DNA of 64,000 bases from Hygrophila difformis (GCA_030278955.1 JAOANR010000014.1:14944068-15008067); one strand, 5' to 3'. Counted from the stretch's first letter, positions 45,891 to 59,552 are shown. The notes: generated by a model not told the origin, from the sequence alone. Program-made: numbers and translations.

Positions 45891-48800
45891 TTATATATGA
45901 TACCACTTTCTTTTCTCCATTGCCTTGACAAGCTCATTTGCCAATGAGGCAAAGTCTTCAGCTCCATCTCGTAAGTCTTCTGTGCGCCTGCTAATTCTCT
46001 GGAGGGAAAACAAACAAATGAGAATCGATGATTTAAAGTAATGAGATCCATATTTCGATTTATCAAACATATTAAAATGATACACTTCATAAGAATCTAT
46101 GTAAAAAAGAAGCAACCTTCATCAAATCCTATATGTGATTGTGTACAATGCATGTGTGCGCGCTACAAAGAGAGGGCTACTTAAATATATACAGAAACTA
46201 GTGCTTGTCAACAAAGGGATCGCTTGACTACCCTTCTGACTGAATTGTGAAAGCGTAAGCTTATAGCTTTCATCGAGGAAGTGAACCCAGGCACGGTTTC
46301 AGGGTTAGAGAAAGCAAAGAAAAGAAAAGTGGACGTAGCTTAAGAAGTCGACTTGCCACACCAGAGGCTTGTCGTCGTACACAGTACACATACACCCCAC
46401 CCCAAGGCCCAACCCCCAGTTTTAAATTTCAGCCTGTTCAATGTTTTACTCTATCCACATTCAATTTTAGAGTTCTTGTGCATGACATTTCAAGTAGTAA
46501 AATTCACGTAGATTTGTGTCATTTTTCAACAGATAATTCACCTCAAGTTTTTCTTGGCGCTCCAGAAGTTTATCTCTTGCTTTTCCAGCTGCAGATGAGG
46601 CATCCTGGAATTTGAAGAGTACAGATCAAGAAACAAAACTTACTGTAGAAGGCTCCCCCCACTTAGCATGAATGTAGTTAAGAGGGAAAACATGAACGTC
46701 AAATTTACCTCAGCTTTTCTGTATTTAGCAATGATCTCTTCCCGTGTTCTAACTCGCGGCTTAAAATCATCATCACCGTCAAATAATTTCTCGCGTTTGC
46801 TTTTTTCATCTTCAACATAAATTCAATTTCCCTAATTACATGAAGCCTCTGCCAAAAAAAAAAAAAAGTGTGAGAGCAGCATCTTCATACCTTTATCTGG
46901 GTTATCTACTCCATGAGATGATGTAGATGGCAAGGGCTCAGGTTCATCATCAATTTCAATGTCATCTGTAAAGGTTCACCCCAACCACATGGGATAAATT
47001 TAAAAAAAAACCATCTTTAATCAAAAGAGAGAAGTGCAAAAACAAACGTGTAAACTAAGCAATCTTGAGGAAGAAACCTTTACAAGGAGACAGAGAAAGG
47101 GAAAGCATGTAACCTATGCTAAGCTCAACATCTTCCTCTTCATGGGGAGCTGTCAATGGCACTGAGATTGGGTTCTTCTTGAAAATGTCATCCAGGTTAT
47201 TAATATTAGATTTAGAAGGGGAGTCATTGTTTGATTTCCGTCCCTTAAATCCTTTTACAATACCTCCCAGGATACCACCGGTATTAATTCCCTGAATAGC
47301 ACCATGCCAAGCAAATGCGGAAAAAGTAAACAGAACTGCAGAAGGCATAGATATCAGAAACTAAAATATTAGTCATTAATACTTCTTTTCTCTTGGAATC
47401 TGCAGAAACTTCAATTGCAGCATTGGCGGCAGCTGCAAGCACTTCATCATGAAGATTAGGTAGGGACTCTGGAATCCTAGAGACAAGGTCCATTTGTTCA
47501 GTATGATTCATAGTAGTCTTGTGGTCAAATAAGCACAGGTCAAACTGCACTGGCTAATAAAAATGATAGGGAATACCTGAAATCATTTTCACCTTCTAAT
47601 AGAGACATAAATGCGACTTCACAACCATTCACCTGATCAAAACGCTCAGCATTTAAATACATTTGGCATTTTGGATACACAAGTAAAATACAAATTTAAG
47701 AAAAAGGAAACCAAATGTAGTTCTTTATTTTGAGGATACCAATAACTTTTTGTCACTGTAAGCATACATATAAATTGCAATCAGAGCAAAACTGAAAGTA
47801 TTGCTAGTAATTATTTCTAGCAAGAAAGTCACAATCATAAACTGGCATTACCAATACAATCTGTCCATTTTCTGTGGAGCTGATCATCTTATCCATGTTA
47901 GCCTTGAAATTCCACCTTAAATCTGACATCAGAGAGAAGTTTTTCACCAGTTCTAGATCAGGCAACGATCTGTATACAGAAGACAGGACAACTAATCAGT
48001 ACCACTAGCATAAGTTATATCACTTCGAGATATCTGAAAAATATAAGTTTAGCATCTTCAGAAAATCTACAGAACTACATGATCCCTTTCTCAGAGTTCG
48101 ATAGACTGATACCAAGGAATTGGATGCAATACGCATAGAAAGAGAATTTCAAATGTAGTACCGGATCTCTATCTCTCCTGTCTGATAAAACACTACCACT
48201 CCGCAAACTTGTGTATCTTTCTTCAGAACAGTAGTCCAACTACAGGGCTTGGAAAGTTCAACTTTATAAATAGATTTACTTTCTCCCTGAGAAGCCAATT
48301 CTTTTTAGTTAGATAAGAATACAATCACCACATGGAATGAAAAATTGGAGACTCACCTGAACAATGGACTTGGCAGAGTATATGCGCAATGCATCATTAG
48401 AACACAGCAAGATAAATAAATCCTTCAACCTTGGTGCAGGAGGATTTGCCCCCAATGACTCCTCTTGTGTTTCATGTTTGTCACTCCCCTGAGCACCATT
48501 TTGTGAGAGCTCATTTCTTAAAGTGGCTTCCATCGGAGACTGGGGTTCCTCTACAGACCTATGATCTGTTTCCTGGCTTTCTATAGCACAGAAACCCGGT
48601 AAATAATACATGAATAATAGAAAAGTGAAGTTTTTATTTTTCCTTTTTCTTTAATTGCTTGACAGGAATACTTACCTATTAAGTAAAATGAAAGCGATAT
48701 TGATTTCTTCTTCAATTGCATAGGTTTTGAGTTAACCAAGCTCCCGCTCTTACCATCAACAGCATAGATACTTGCATCCTTGGTTAATACAAATATAAGT

Positions 48801-49902
48801 TCTTCAGTACCACCAGCAGGCGTTTTTGATGAAGATTCATCTGTGCTTTTAGTCATTCCAGAAACCAGTTCTTTCCATATTACTGAGACCACTGACGAGC
48901 TGGGTCTAAAGTCTGTTATAAATAATGTTGATGGCGAGCATAAATCTAGCACTGCAATCTGAAATCAATACAGTGTAAATATGCCTTAATAGAGTTGGCA
49001 ATGATGATGGTAACATATAGCTACTTGCATGGGCTCTCAAAGCACAGAGAGGGGACTGCCCACATTACTTTGCTAGTGATAAATTCATAAAATTATGTAA
49101 ACCAAAGAAAGATTACTTACTCGAGAACATTCATATCCTACAATCAGTTTGGAGCCATTGTTTACAAACTTCAGTGCGCAAACTCCTGATTCTTGAATTT
49201 TGAAAACAGCTTCGCACCTTGGTCCTCGAACTTGAGCAGAATTGTGGACTGCAATAAATGCTAATTTATAATAAGTGTAGAAAGACAATGTAAACTAAAA
49301 GACAGCTCATAACGTGCCTCAAGGATTTCAGGAAATCATTTCCTACGTAAACTCCTTCCTGAAGCTCCCAATGCGGTCGTCATCCAAATTCAAGTATTGC
49401 CCATATAGTGATGCACAAACATCAAAAGTCAATAAACTACTATTAAAGTTTTCAAGCCATCATTATTTGCAATATGCCATTACATGTATCACTACTCACT
49501 AGTTGGACATTTTATTTCATTTGAACTATCTACAATATTAGAACTTCAAGACTTTGCAATGCAATCTATTCCATGTGATTTTTTTGTAATAACTAAAGAA
49601 AATAGATATTCCAAAGAAAATTAAGGTTGTGTTTGAATGTTAGTTCTCACCAGAAACTTCCATATCTAAGCGAAAACAGACAGGAATGCACATTTGTTTG
49701 TGGTTCAAAATTCAAATAAAAATTTCCAGATATCACTTCATCCGGAAGCAATCAATTCATTTCAATTTCTCTCCCCTCTTTCCACCAAATTCATTCAAAC
49801 CAACTTGTCATTCTTCCTTCTTCTCTCACCAACAAGTCAGATCAAACCACATCTTCATTCCCAAAATCCACCAAACATACATATATATGTATTATGTGTG
49901 CA

Positions 49903-49949
<47 letters not shown>

Positions 49950-50769
49950 TTATGTTAATGTCATATAAATTAAAAATCATTGAAGATGGGGAAAGTACAA
50001 AATGGTATGTGTATACATTATTTATGCACACTAAATTCGTATATGAACATGATTACATGATTCAATTACAATTAAAATATACTCCCTCTATTTTTTTATA
50101 TCTTCTCCATTTCTGCACTGCACGTAATCCAATTCACATTTTCAGTCATTAATATCTCACATTATATATAAGTAAAAATTATAAAAATTTGATATTCTAA
50201 AACTACGCAATTAGACGAATCTAACAACATCTCACTTACTAAGTTTTATCTTATATAACTATGCTAAAAAGTTGAAATAAAATTACTTAATGAATAGTAC
50301 CTACTATGCAAAGGGTGATGTTAAAAAAACGGAGGGAGTACATCATTGTAATTATTTTCAGAAGAAAATTATTGTTGATGCTAGAACAATATATTTACAA
50401 AAATAAAAGTAAAGCAAGTAAAAACAAAAATAGCTAGATAAAATGATCAAATAATAAAAAGAGATACAATTACGTAGCTCCAATCAACTACATTTGGCCC
50501 TATGACAGTAACTCCTGTTCCACGTCTTGTTCTAAGTCTAACGATTGTAAAATTGGGTAGTAAAAAACTTAATACTGACTACAGTGATGAATTTACTTCA
50601 AAAGATATAATATATATATATAGATACATATCTATGTATTTCTATAAATAAAAAAGTTTTTAAAAAAAAAAGAGAGAGAGAGAGAGATTCTATAATTATT
50701 AAGGTTTCTTTCAAAGGGGAATAATAACACATTTCTTCTATCATATATTTATAATATAACTAATTCATT

Positions 50770-50803
<34 letters not shown>

Positions 50804-53800
50804 TCAACTTAAAAAACTTATCATTAATTATATAAAAGTTAAAGCATCACATTAAAAGATAATCATTAAACTATTCCGCAAATCACAACCACTCCAATTT
50901 TAACTCATTTCTTATCCCAAAAAATAACTTTTTTCCAATTCATCCCCACAAATGAAAACTTTCTGGACTGACTAACAACCAAACGCAGCCTAACTATTTT
51001 ACGGCAACACGTTTGGTCAGTCTTGCTTGCCTAGTGTAATCAGAAATTATCCGCCGAAGAGTACATACAGAATCCTCTGCCATGATCACTTAAAGTAGTT
51101 ATAAACGAGATATACTTTATCAAGGATTGAGATGAGAAACCACTGAGCTATAAATTTCAATTTGCTCTCAAATTTGCATCAGGAAAACGTCATAAAAGTT
51201 GCAATAAAGGAGCCTGAAGAGAAAGTGCAATTAAAAGTTTAAATAACCTTCACTTGTGGTTTCTGTCACAAAATGTACGCCAGTATCACCACTGCTACGG
51301 AGGTTGTAAAGTAGGACCTGCATGATACCATGCCAAGACCAAAAATTAATACAAAATACAAAATGGCGTATTCAGATTGTATAGAAACTAAGAAATATTT
51401 CTAACCAGACCACTTTCACAGCCAACAGCTAATTTAGATGTGGAAGAGCATAAATCTATTTTAGTCAATGGCATACCAGAAGCAACCAAGCTTCCACCCT
51501 TAACCTGTCAATAATAGAAAAGTGACCCAAATTTATTGCACATAACACAAAAAAGACTGTTTTACTTTCTTTAGTCACTTGAATTTAAAAGTCAAAAATA
51601 CCTCCGTTGTCAAAACGCAAAAGAGTCGGAAAACGGGATTTGTGGCATCCCATATGCGGACTGATCCATCCTGATAGCCTGCTACAAACAATCTACATAC
51701 ATTATTGTCTTTGACAGAAAATGCATGATTGCTTATGCCCCCTGTCACAGGCCACTTTTTGTTTCCTGGTAATGTTTTTGCTGTATTTACCGCAGCAATC
51801 TAATAAAACAAAGAAATATAGCTAGACAGTTAATGTACATCAAAAAAGAAACATGTCAGTCTAATACAGATATTTAAACATGATCTCAGGATGAGACAAG
51901 AAAGAAAAATATACATCACCTTGGATTCTACTGCCTCAATGCTACCATACACACAAAAAAGTTGTGACACTGTCATCACAGGATTGAGAGTTGGGATGCT
52001 AGCCGGAAAATCAATAGCTGACACTTGCAGTTCTTTCCCAGAGGGCAAACCGGAGGAACTGAAATGATCTCTGTCATAAATATGTATTTGACCAGGGTTT
52101 GACAACACAAATAGGGAAGCATTTGTGTCGCTCCGTGTTGTACCAGCACGTGGAATTAAAATCATGTCAGCAAAGGAGCCCGTAAGAGTGAGGTCCACAC
52201 GACCCATGCATCTCACTGCTTCCATTCCAGTTGACCATTCTAGACTCAGAACCTGCCAAAATGAAACTATTGAGAACATTTAGGACTAATAGTACCAAGC
52301 TAGCATTTTGCTTTTACTCTATATAACAATTTTAACAAAATTCATTGAGGCATATAACGACACAACTACTCAAACTTCTGATAAGTCTTAGGTTTTCTCG
52401 AAATGAAACTCTCCTCATACAAATCAGTGACATGCCATGTGACAAAACCAGTCTACTTAATCCACCACAGAACTCATCTTGGGATGGCACTGCACCCACC
52501 AATAATGAGTGATTGTTATCGATTGCACTTTGATACCCCGGTACAGAAATCTATAGATAATGTTCGGAATCCTCTTAGACAAACACCTAACAATGAGTGT
52601 AAGATAGATCACTAGCATTTCTGTGTTGTTTAACATTACAATCGAAAGTAGCATATAATTAACAGGAATTGCATGCAATATCCACCAATAGTCTTGTTAA
52701 TAACCCACCGTAACAACTTCATCACATCCAATATCATCACCACCATACACAATAAGTTGACCTTGGCGTTGATTACGGGATTTGCTGTTGTCCTCCAACC
52801 AATGTAAAACAATGACAGGTAGCCTCTTTTCAACAGATGACAACTGTAGCTTGACAACATTCACTGACAAAGCATTTTCTTGTCCTTTAATAGAAGAATT
52901 TTGTGATGTATTCCAAAATAGAATATCTCCATCTACGTATCCAACAGCAAGAACAGATCCATCAGTAGAAGCCCAACAAAGAGCACTGATCTCTTTTTCT
53001 AAATCATGGGAAGGTTCTTCGTGTATAATGTTGGTAGATGATTCATTTGGAGGAGCAGTTTTGTTTTCTAATTGAAGGACTTTATTGCCTCGTACAACAA
53101 TAACCTTTGCTTCAACCACATCCCACAGAATAATCAGCCCACACTCATAAGTAATCAATATCCTGAAATGTAGAGTTAAATTCTAAAACACTGGTTGCGA
53201 ACAGTAGATAAAAATGTCAAGAAGAACAAGAAAGCTATAATATACTAATTTAGAAGAAATAACAACTATGAGAATACATTCTGTAAGTTACTTGTAATCC
53301 TATAATTTATAACATCTGTCTAAGCACACATTTTAATTTGATTCCAAGTTCTCGAGATTCAAATTGTAAAAGATACACTACTATGAGAAGTAGATAAAAC
53401 ATGTATCAAGCAGAGAAAAACTCTGCATGTGATATGCAACCAATGATGAAGAATGCACCACAACAAAACCTTATGAATGCCATTAGACAAGATGAAGTGA
53501 CAAAAGCAATTATCGGTCACAGTTAAATCTTCAGAAACTCAAAATTTGATACTAAATATCCATGTCTCGGGCAAACACAAACTGTCTGTAAACTCAAATA
53601 AAAGGCTACTGTAATATGGTGGAGAAAAACAAAACAGATACCCAGAAATTTAGAGTCATCATATCTTGCCTATTCCAGGAAGAACAAGGCTGAGGAAGAA
53701 TTCCAACTATGGGTTGCCGGCTAGGAATTGAGAAGCCGGTAGCTTCTGTGAAAAAAATAAATGTTGAGCATATATAAGTAGGATTAAATAAAACAAGCTA

Positions 53801-55855
53801 CAGTCACCACAGATGAATCAAGCCTTTTTCTCCTTTCTAACAAAATTTTTGTCAATAGAACAAATAATCTTGTAAGAATTATGCAATATAAACTGTGAGT
53901 CAAGTAACTCTCCATTAAACAGTAAATTCGCTGGATAGAGATGCTGGGGAAATTCTTTCATTCTTGGGATAAACTCTTGGGGAAGAAATAAACAATCAAT
54001 TGAGGACGTACTTAAGGCCTTACTTAATTATAAAAACATTTTTGATAAATTACAACTTCCATATTGTTATCTGTGTTGAAACTACACAGTCCTTTTAAAA
54101 ATGTTAAATCTGTTAAAAATAATCTTAGTGGAACAAATGCAACTCCCATCTGGCTAAGAACACTAAATTTATTATGGATATGACTGCAGGGAGAAGGGAC
54201 AATCAGTATCAGTTAGAGAGCTATAAAAAAATTTTAAATTTTAATTTTTTTTAAAAAAAGGATTGTTTTAAGGTGAATCATATAGAATCTAAATAATGAT
54301 GGCATGGGTTGCCATTAATCTGAAAACAAATGTAATAACATAACAGGTAAACAGTTATTTCAACCTATGATTGGTAAAAATGTAAAATAAATCATATATT
54401 GGGATTGAATATAGGGTAACATTCGTCATGCTTCAGGGTACTCACCAGCAAGAGATTCAGAAGAAAGTTGATACTGGGTCTGCAAAAGCTCTGAATGTTC
54501 GGGATCATACTTCAGTACCGACATCAAGCCGTATTCATCACCAACATACCTAGAGTGGAAAAGAAAAAACTATCATATACATAAAACCAATAGTAAACCT
54601 CGCAATGGGATTTTGCACCATCTAATCAAACATAGAGTTCTATCAATATCTTACATAAATGAGGAGCCACTTATTACAGAGAAAGCAGTTACATTGGATT
54701 CCCACTGTAAACTACAATCTATTGACCTCTGGTCCATATTCCAAACCTGAGAGAGATTAGACAATTAGAAATTTATGGCAAAACTCGAACAATGTGGAGG
54801 ATTGGTGGAATCACAAGATAAAGCTATATATTCCTGATGGTAAAAAAAATCAAGAGATTTATGCAACCTGAATATCATTGTCATTTGTAATGCTAACTAA
54901 GAAGCCTTGATTCTGCAGAAACTGCAAACATAACAATTGAGGAACAGTAAAAGGAAGGTTAGTCTTTGAGGCACAGCTAATAAATACGTCCCTGTCCCTA
55001 GAGATTAAAAACAAGAGAAACAGTTGAAAATGGGGGATTTAACCAACTACAATAGACTCTCTAAGATAGGAAACTTTCGACCAGAAAAAGGATTTTGCAA
55101 CTACTGCCACTGAGCTTTCACTTGATATTATTGATGACCTTTTGATATAAACTTTTGAACAACACACTCTCTGTATTTGAACTACTCTCCAAACTTGTGC
55201 AACCTAATTTTCCTCTTCAGCAAATTACAGAATCATCTTTACACAGAAAACTCAAAAGAAATGACAATTAAAATGAGCCTCGGACATCAAATACAGGCAA
55301 CAATGCTATCACAAGTTGGACAACTTAGTTGTATGAAGTGAAACTCAAAAGGAAGATTTTAAGTGCATTATGCCCAGATGGTAATCACTAGGGACTTGAA
55401 ATTTGAAAACAGACCTCCAAATACTTGAAAGGCGACAATTTTGGGGAAATCAGGAGTCCTTCAATATTATCACCCCCAACGATTTTTACCCTACCATCCC
55501 TGCAGCACACGAGTTGGGAACAAACAATGCGAATAAGCACACACAAGTGAAACCAAATTACCAAAAAGAAAGCACAGGAGAACGCTTACAAAGTACCGAT
55601 GGCCAGCAATCGCTGAATCGGATCAAAAGCGAGAATCGACGCCGTGGACGGGATTCCATAGTGTACATTAATCCGAAAATTCAACTCATCCGGAGTCAGC
55701 AGCGCCTTCTCCTGATGCTGAATTCAGAAAGAAAGGGAGACTTCAAATTCTATTCAATCAAGAGAAGACTAGAGCAGAAGTCAACGTGAAATTGATGAGA
55801 CTTTGTGTACCAGATGACGATGAGCAGCCTTGTGAAAGAGGCGCTTGGCGAACAT
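45891..55855 (-). CDS. Tomosyn/Lgl-like WD40 protein with R-SNARE tail, copy B
   Basis: It has the same architecture as copy A, with about 24 exons from ATG 55855 (first exon 55811-55855, last exon 45891-45998) and an estimated 1,090 residues. All large exons checked are open, for example 52709-53160, 51920-52250 and 48680-48960. The C-terminal exons are complete. There is an acidic linker exon of exactly 25 codons (46891-46965, [14 protein letters not shown]), a basic/acidic exon ([14 protein letters not shown]), and the SNARE exon 46542-46604 ([15 protein letters not shown]). The last exon reads [19 protein letters not shown] and ends in KWYHI. This is the canonical plant tomosyn R-SNARE coiled coil, so copy B is the better candidate for full function. 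A Mutator-like element begins 134 bp upstream of the ATG and may displace the promoter. Confidence 0.88.
49906..49947. repeat. (CT)n microsatellite
   Basis: An uninterrupted run of about 20 CT dinucleotides inside the Harbinger-like element. Confidence 0.95.
50082..50338. mobile_element. Stowaway-like MITE nested in the Harbinger-like element
   Basis: A 257-bp element starts CTCCCTCTATTTT and ends AAACGGAGGGAG, flanked by TA. It is the best-preserved member of the window's Stowaway family and serves as the reference for the split copy at 16549/27575. Confidence 0.9.
50773..50802. repeat. (CA)n microsatellite
   Basis: A perfect CA run of about 14-15 units within the Harbinger-like element. 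Confidence 0.95.
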
Positions 55856-55989
55856 CCCGCAGGTTTCACCGTTCCTCCTTGGGTTTCGAAAATGTCGAAC
55901 GTTGGAGGTTTAGCAGTTCTGTAGCTCTGATCTTGAGTGTTTTGTTCTGTTGATTTCAAAAGGAGCGTATGAGAAATGAGAATTGAGAA

Positions 55990-58021
55990 GACCCCGGCTA
56001 TTCATGCTCCCAGATTTGCTAGCATCACCCCACTACTAATTTTACCCCACCTAAAACTAACATAATTCTACATACACACCATCTCCATTTACCTATCTAC
56101 CCTTAACTTAAAAAAATAAGACAACAAATCTAAAATACTCCATACACCCCACTACAACCCAATGGACATACACCCCACTACCCTAAACGTTCCCAACACC
56201 CCAAACCAACGAGCAACAAGATTGTGGAGAGAACGGTGGACAGATCAGTGGAGAAGAAGGAAGAAAAGTTCGGCTGTGCCTTCCAATAGATCGGTAGACA
56301 CTTTTGCAATAAGCAAATACTTCTTCGGATAGATTAAAAGGTATTTTTGAGTTACCAATTTACATACTTTTAGGATTTATATTTAATTCACCCATTTGTA
56401 TTGGATTTTAATTTTAGATGTTTCAAAGTTACATTTTAGTTTAGGAATTGTATAATGTTGTTCTTGGGTGTTAAAAATTGCATTTAGGTGGGAGTTTAAG
56501 CTCATATTTCGAAATTAGGAAAGATGGGGACGGGATGCTGTTCGGCACTGGTTTGCCGAACAACGTGAATGGTGCACGACACCGAGCGCCGTGCACCTGG
56601 TTAGCCGTGCGGCCGGTATGGCCGCACGGTCTTATGCCTGTTCGGCCGATATGGCCGAACAGGTCTGTTGTGTAATTTTCTTTTTTATTTTTTGTTCTCA
56701 TTTATTATGTGTGGTGTTTATACTTTAAAACTTCGCTTGAGTTTCAGATTTGATGGTTTATCATCGTCAGCGGCCTACAGCATCGGCCCGGGCCGAATGG
56801 GTCCGGCAGCGTTAGTTGGAGCAGGAGGATGATGGAGATGTTGCAAGAGTAAAGCATCATCTTCAGGAGCCGCTGCTTGATGAGCTGGTATGGGATTACA
56901 GAGACGAGGAGCCTGCAGTGGCACGATCGCCCGTTGTAGATCCTACTCCACCTCCAGCCTGCAGGCGCAGGACGGGATGATTGACTATACTTTGTTTATG
57001 TATACTAAATTATTTGAGGGATACACATGATGTTGATTTAATTGATTATTTAGATGTTATGTAATTCAGTTACTTGGGAACGTATGGATTTTAATTCTTT
57101 TGCTTCAAATTCCACCACATAGTAATATTTTTCATACAATGATGTTCGAAAACACAACATTGAAATAGTCATACATAATCACATTGTTCAACGAACTTTA
57201 TCCAAATTCATTGGTTCTGTATCCAAGTCTATGGACTCGCTCCTGCTCAGTCTAGAACTGCCCGGTGGATAATAGCCGTCAAAGGGTAGTGTTCATGATT
57301 CATGAATACGTGTGTGTAGTCGGTGCCAATGACATCCGTGCTCAACTCATTTTCAATTGGATTCTCAATGTCTTGTGTAGCACTCTATTTCCTCTCAAAA
57401 GAAGGTGGATTTTTAATTAAAAAGTATTGAGATAGAAATGAGAACAAAAAGAAAAAAATTATATAAAAAAGTAAAGACAGACACGTTCGGCCATCGTGGC
57501 CGAACGGTGTGAGGCCTGCGCGGCAGCCTTGGCCGTGCGTCGAATGAGGCGTGCGGCCGCCTTGGCCGAACAGTCTTCTTGGCGTACGGCTCGGTCTGCC
57601 GCACGACGTGTTACACGTTCGGCGGACCAGTGCCGAACGGCTGTGCGAAAAATTTGAATTTTCAGAAACTTTAAACTATTATCTCTTCATCCCACGGTAG
57701 CCAATGTTCCTCCATTTGTTGGGCAACTATTCTACACCACTATTCCTCTGATTATTGCTATTTTTTTTGCAAGGATATGTAGGTTGTAGAAGATTGGTAA
57801 ATGTTAGAAATATTTTGGGTGGATTGTTTCGAAAATTAGGGTTTCTGAGAGTGGGGAAGGGTTTGATTTTGGGGTATGGATAAATGGGGTGTATGTAGCA
57901 TTTTAGAGAGTATGGCTTTTCTGTTTTTTTTTTGTTTTTTTTTTAGTTGAGGGTATTTTAGGTATCATAAAAAAAGGGTGGGGTGATGTTAGTAAAATAT
58001 GGTGTATGAATAGCGCGGGTC
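55990..58021. mobile_element. Mutator-like element upstream of tomosyn B
   Basis: Ends GACCCCGGCTATTCAT and, inverted from the right, GACCCGCGCTATTCAT extend as imperfect inverted repeats for about 45 bp (both contain CTAACATCACCCCAC-like sequence). They are bounded by a 9-bp duplication AATTGAGAA (55981-55989 and 58022-58030). Tomosyn A has one GAGAATTGAGAAA at the same place (near 39956) and no insert. No MURA transposase is seen. A non-repetitive interior around 56755-56985 has a gene-fragment look (a short plus-strand frame rich in Asp/Glu, then Pro/Arg), so a Pack-MULE capture is possible. Confidence 0.85.
56605..56662. repeat. Pair of perfect GGCC-cored hairpins
   Basis: Two adjacent perfect 10-bp palindromes with 5-base loops: CCGTGCGGCC-GGTAT-GGCCGCACGG (56605-56629) and CTGTTCGGCC-GATAT-GGCCGAACAG (56638-56662). 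Related hairpins occur near the other end of the same element at about 57484-57506 and 57555-57575. Confidence 0.9.
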
Positions 58022-58151
58022 AATTGAGAATTAGAAGTGAGACGGCGTTTTCAATTTATTTATACGTAGCATATCTTGATTTCTACGTTATGTGGGGCCC
58101 ATTTCTCCATTTAACGTTACATACAAAAAATAATATACGGTAATAAACAAA

Positions 58152-58224
58152 GGGGATGTAGCTCAGATGGTAGAGCGCTCGCTTAGCATGCGAGAGGTAC
58201 GGGGATCGATACCCCGCATCTCCA
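58152..58224 (+). tRNA. tRNA-Ala (anticodon AGC)
   Basis: A 73-base cloverleaf: acceptor stem GGGGATG/CATCTCC, D arm with box A (TAGCTCAGATGG), anticodon stem CTCGC/GCGAG around loop TTAGCAT with anticodon AGC, and T arm with box B (GGATCGATACC). The acceptor stem has the G3-U70 wobble pair that specifies alanine. A T-run at 58227-58233 would terminate pol III. There is no intron. It lies just right of the Mutator-like element, and unit 2 has no counterpart. Confidence 0.95.
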
Positions 58225-59219
58225 ATGTTTTTTAATTTTCCGTCACCAGTTGGGCTTGCTATGTCCAATTTTGTCATTTTAGTTTGGGCTATTTATATTG
58301 AACTGAATCTCAATATGGGCCTACCTACACTATAGTTCACGAAAGCCCACTTGCTTTCTGGGTTATAATTTCTTTTTCTTTTTTTTTTGTTATTACAATT
58401 TATTTATGGAAAAAGAACATGAAAAATTTAAATTTCGTATTATGCAAACAGATAATGATGGCCTAATCTTAGGGGTTGAGCTATAATATATGGAAGATAT
58501 TGTTTCATAACAAAAAATAAAAAATAAAAACAATTTCCATAATATAATGTCTCACAATTAGCCAATTAGGTGATGGATATGATGATTATATGAACTAGTT
58601 AAAGAAAGAGATAATTAGGCGCTTAGGATATTGTGCCCTTATAATTAAGGGGCATTCTGTTATCCATCTGTAATGACGAGGAAACATTAAGGCAATACTA
58701 AATTAAAGATTTCAAGGTCGCTAACTAATATTTTAATGGATAAATTTAAACTTTCATTTTGAAATATTAGTGAGTATTGCTTGATGTTGAATTGTAGGTA
58801 AATATTAGATGATTGGATTTGTTTCTTGACAAAAGCTAATTCCTCAAATTACCAAATTCCCATAGAAATATTTCATTGACCATATGAAAATCAAATAATC
58901 CAAGCTACCATATTTCAAAAGGGCATCCATCAGTAACATTTCAAGTGAGGAAGACTTATGTAGGAGCACATAACTATACACAACCAAATATCATCTGCAG
59001 ACAACACCAACCAGCTCAGAATCAAGAATTGAGACAAACACACATCAGTGTTCCTAGTTTGCAATCAATAATGTCATACATTTCATCACTGAAGCGTACA
59101 AGAACCTTCCTTTATGTGCCACTAAAGCTTCTATGAATTATAACAGCAACAATCTTAGACACTGTAACCGAAAATAGTCAGCGATCCAAGTGACAAAACA
59201 GCAATAAGCAAATGTACCA
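58225..59219. other. Intergenic region between tRNA-Ala and PHF5A
   Basis: The first 140 bases are homologous to 40480-40700 and mark the end of unit 3. The rest is AT-rich without a gene. The part from about 58900 is probably the PHF5A 3' UTR. Confidence 0.5.
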
Positions 59220-59552
59220 TTATCGCTTCTTGAACCCATATTTCTTCCTCTCGTAGAAGAGATCAGTTTTAGCGCTCCCCAAATTGACTATCTTTGGACA
59301 CCCATCCCTGTCTTTCTCCAGCTGAGTACACTCTTTGCAATAGTAGGCATCCGAGATCCCAACCCCTCCACAGATGACACAACGGCCTTGGAACGACCCA
59401 TAGTTGCACTCATCACATATCCTCACTAGAGTGCAAGGACGGACATACGAATCACATATCACACATTTTCCATCATCCTTCTCACATAGCCGGCCTATCG
59501 CTATTCCTGGCTGCTTACGGCACATTATCAAATCAGGGTGATGCTTGGCCAT
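59220..59552 (-). CDS. PHF5A/SF3b14b (Rds3) splicing factor subunit
   Basis: An intronless frame of exactly 110 codons, the size of this family in nearly all eukaryotes. Twelve cysteines are arranged as in the zinc-binding knot, with CxxC pairs at 30-33, 46-49, 58-61 and 72-75 plus C11, C23, C40 and C85. The N-terminus [15 protein letters not shown] and the tail [12 protein letters not shown] are family signatures. PHF5A is a core subunit of the SF3b complex of the U2 snRNP and helps recognise the branch-point adenosine in the nucleus. It is among the most conserved proteins known, so the frame is surely real. Confidence 0.97.
   Translation of the reverse strand: MAKHHPDLIMCRKQPGIAIGRLCEKDDGKCVICDSYVRPCTLVRICDECNYGSFQGRCVICGGVGISDAYYCKECTQLEKDRDGCPKIVNLGSAKTDLFYERKKYGFKKR

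Larger units (their letters stand above)
49625..50990. mobile_element. PIF/Harbinger-like non-autonomous element in a tomosyn B intron
   Basis: Inverted ends (GGTTGTGTTTGAATGTTAG on the left; the right end inverted reads GGCTGCGTTTGGTTGTTAG) continue imperfectly for about 40 bp. They are bounded by TAA on both sides (49622-49624 and 50991-50993). A 3-bp TWA duplication fits PIF/Harbinger. The corresponding intron of copy A lacks the block. A Stowaway MITE and two microsatellites lie inside. No transposase is visible. Confidence 0.75.
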
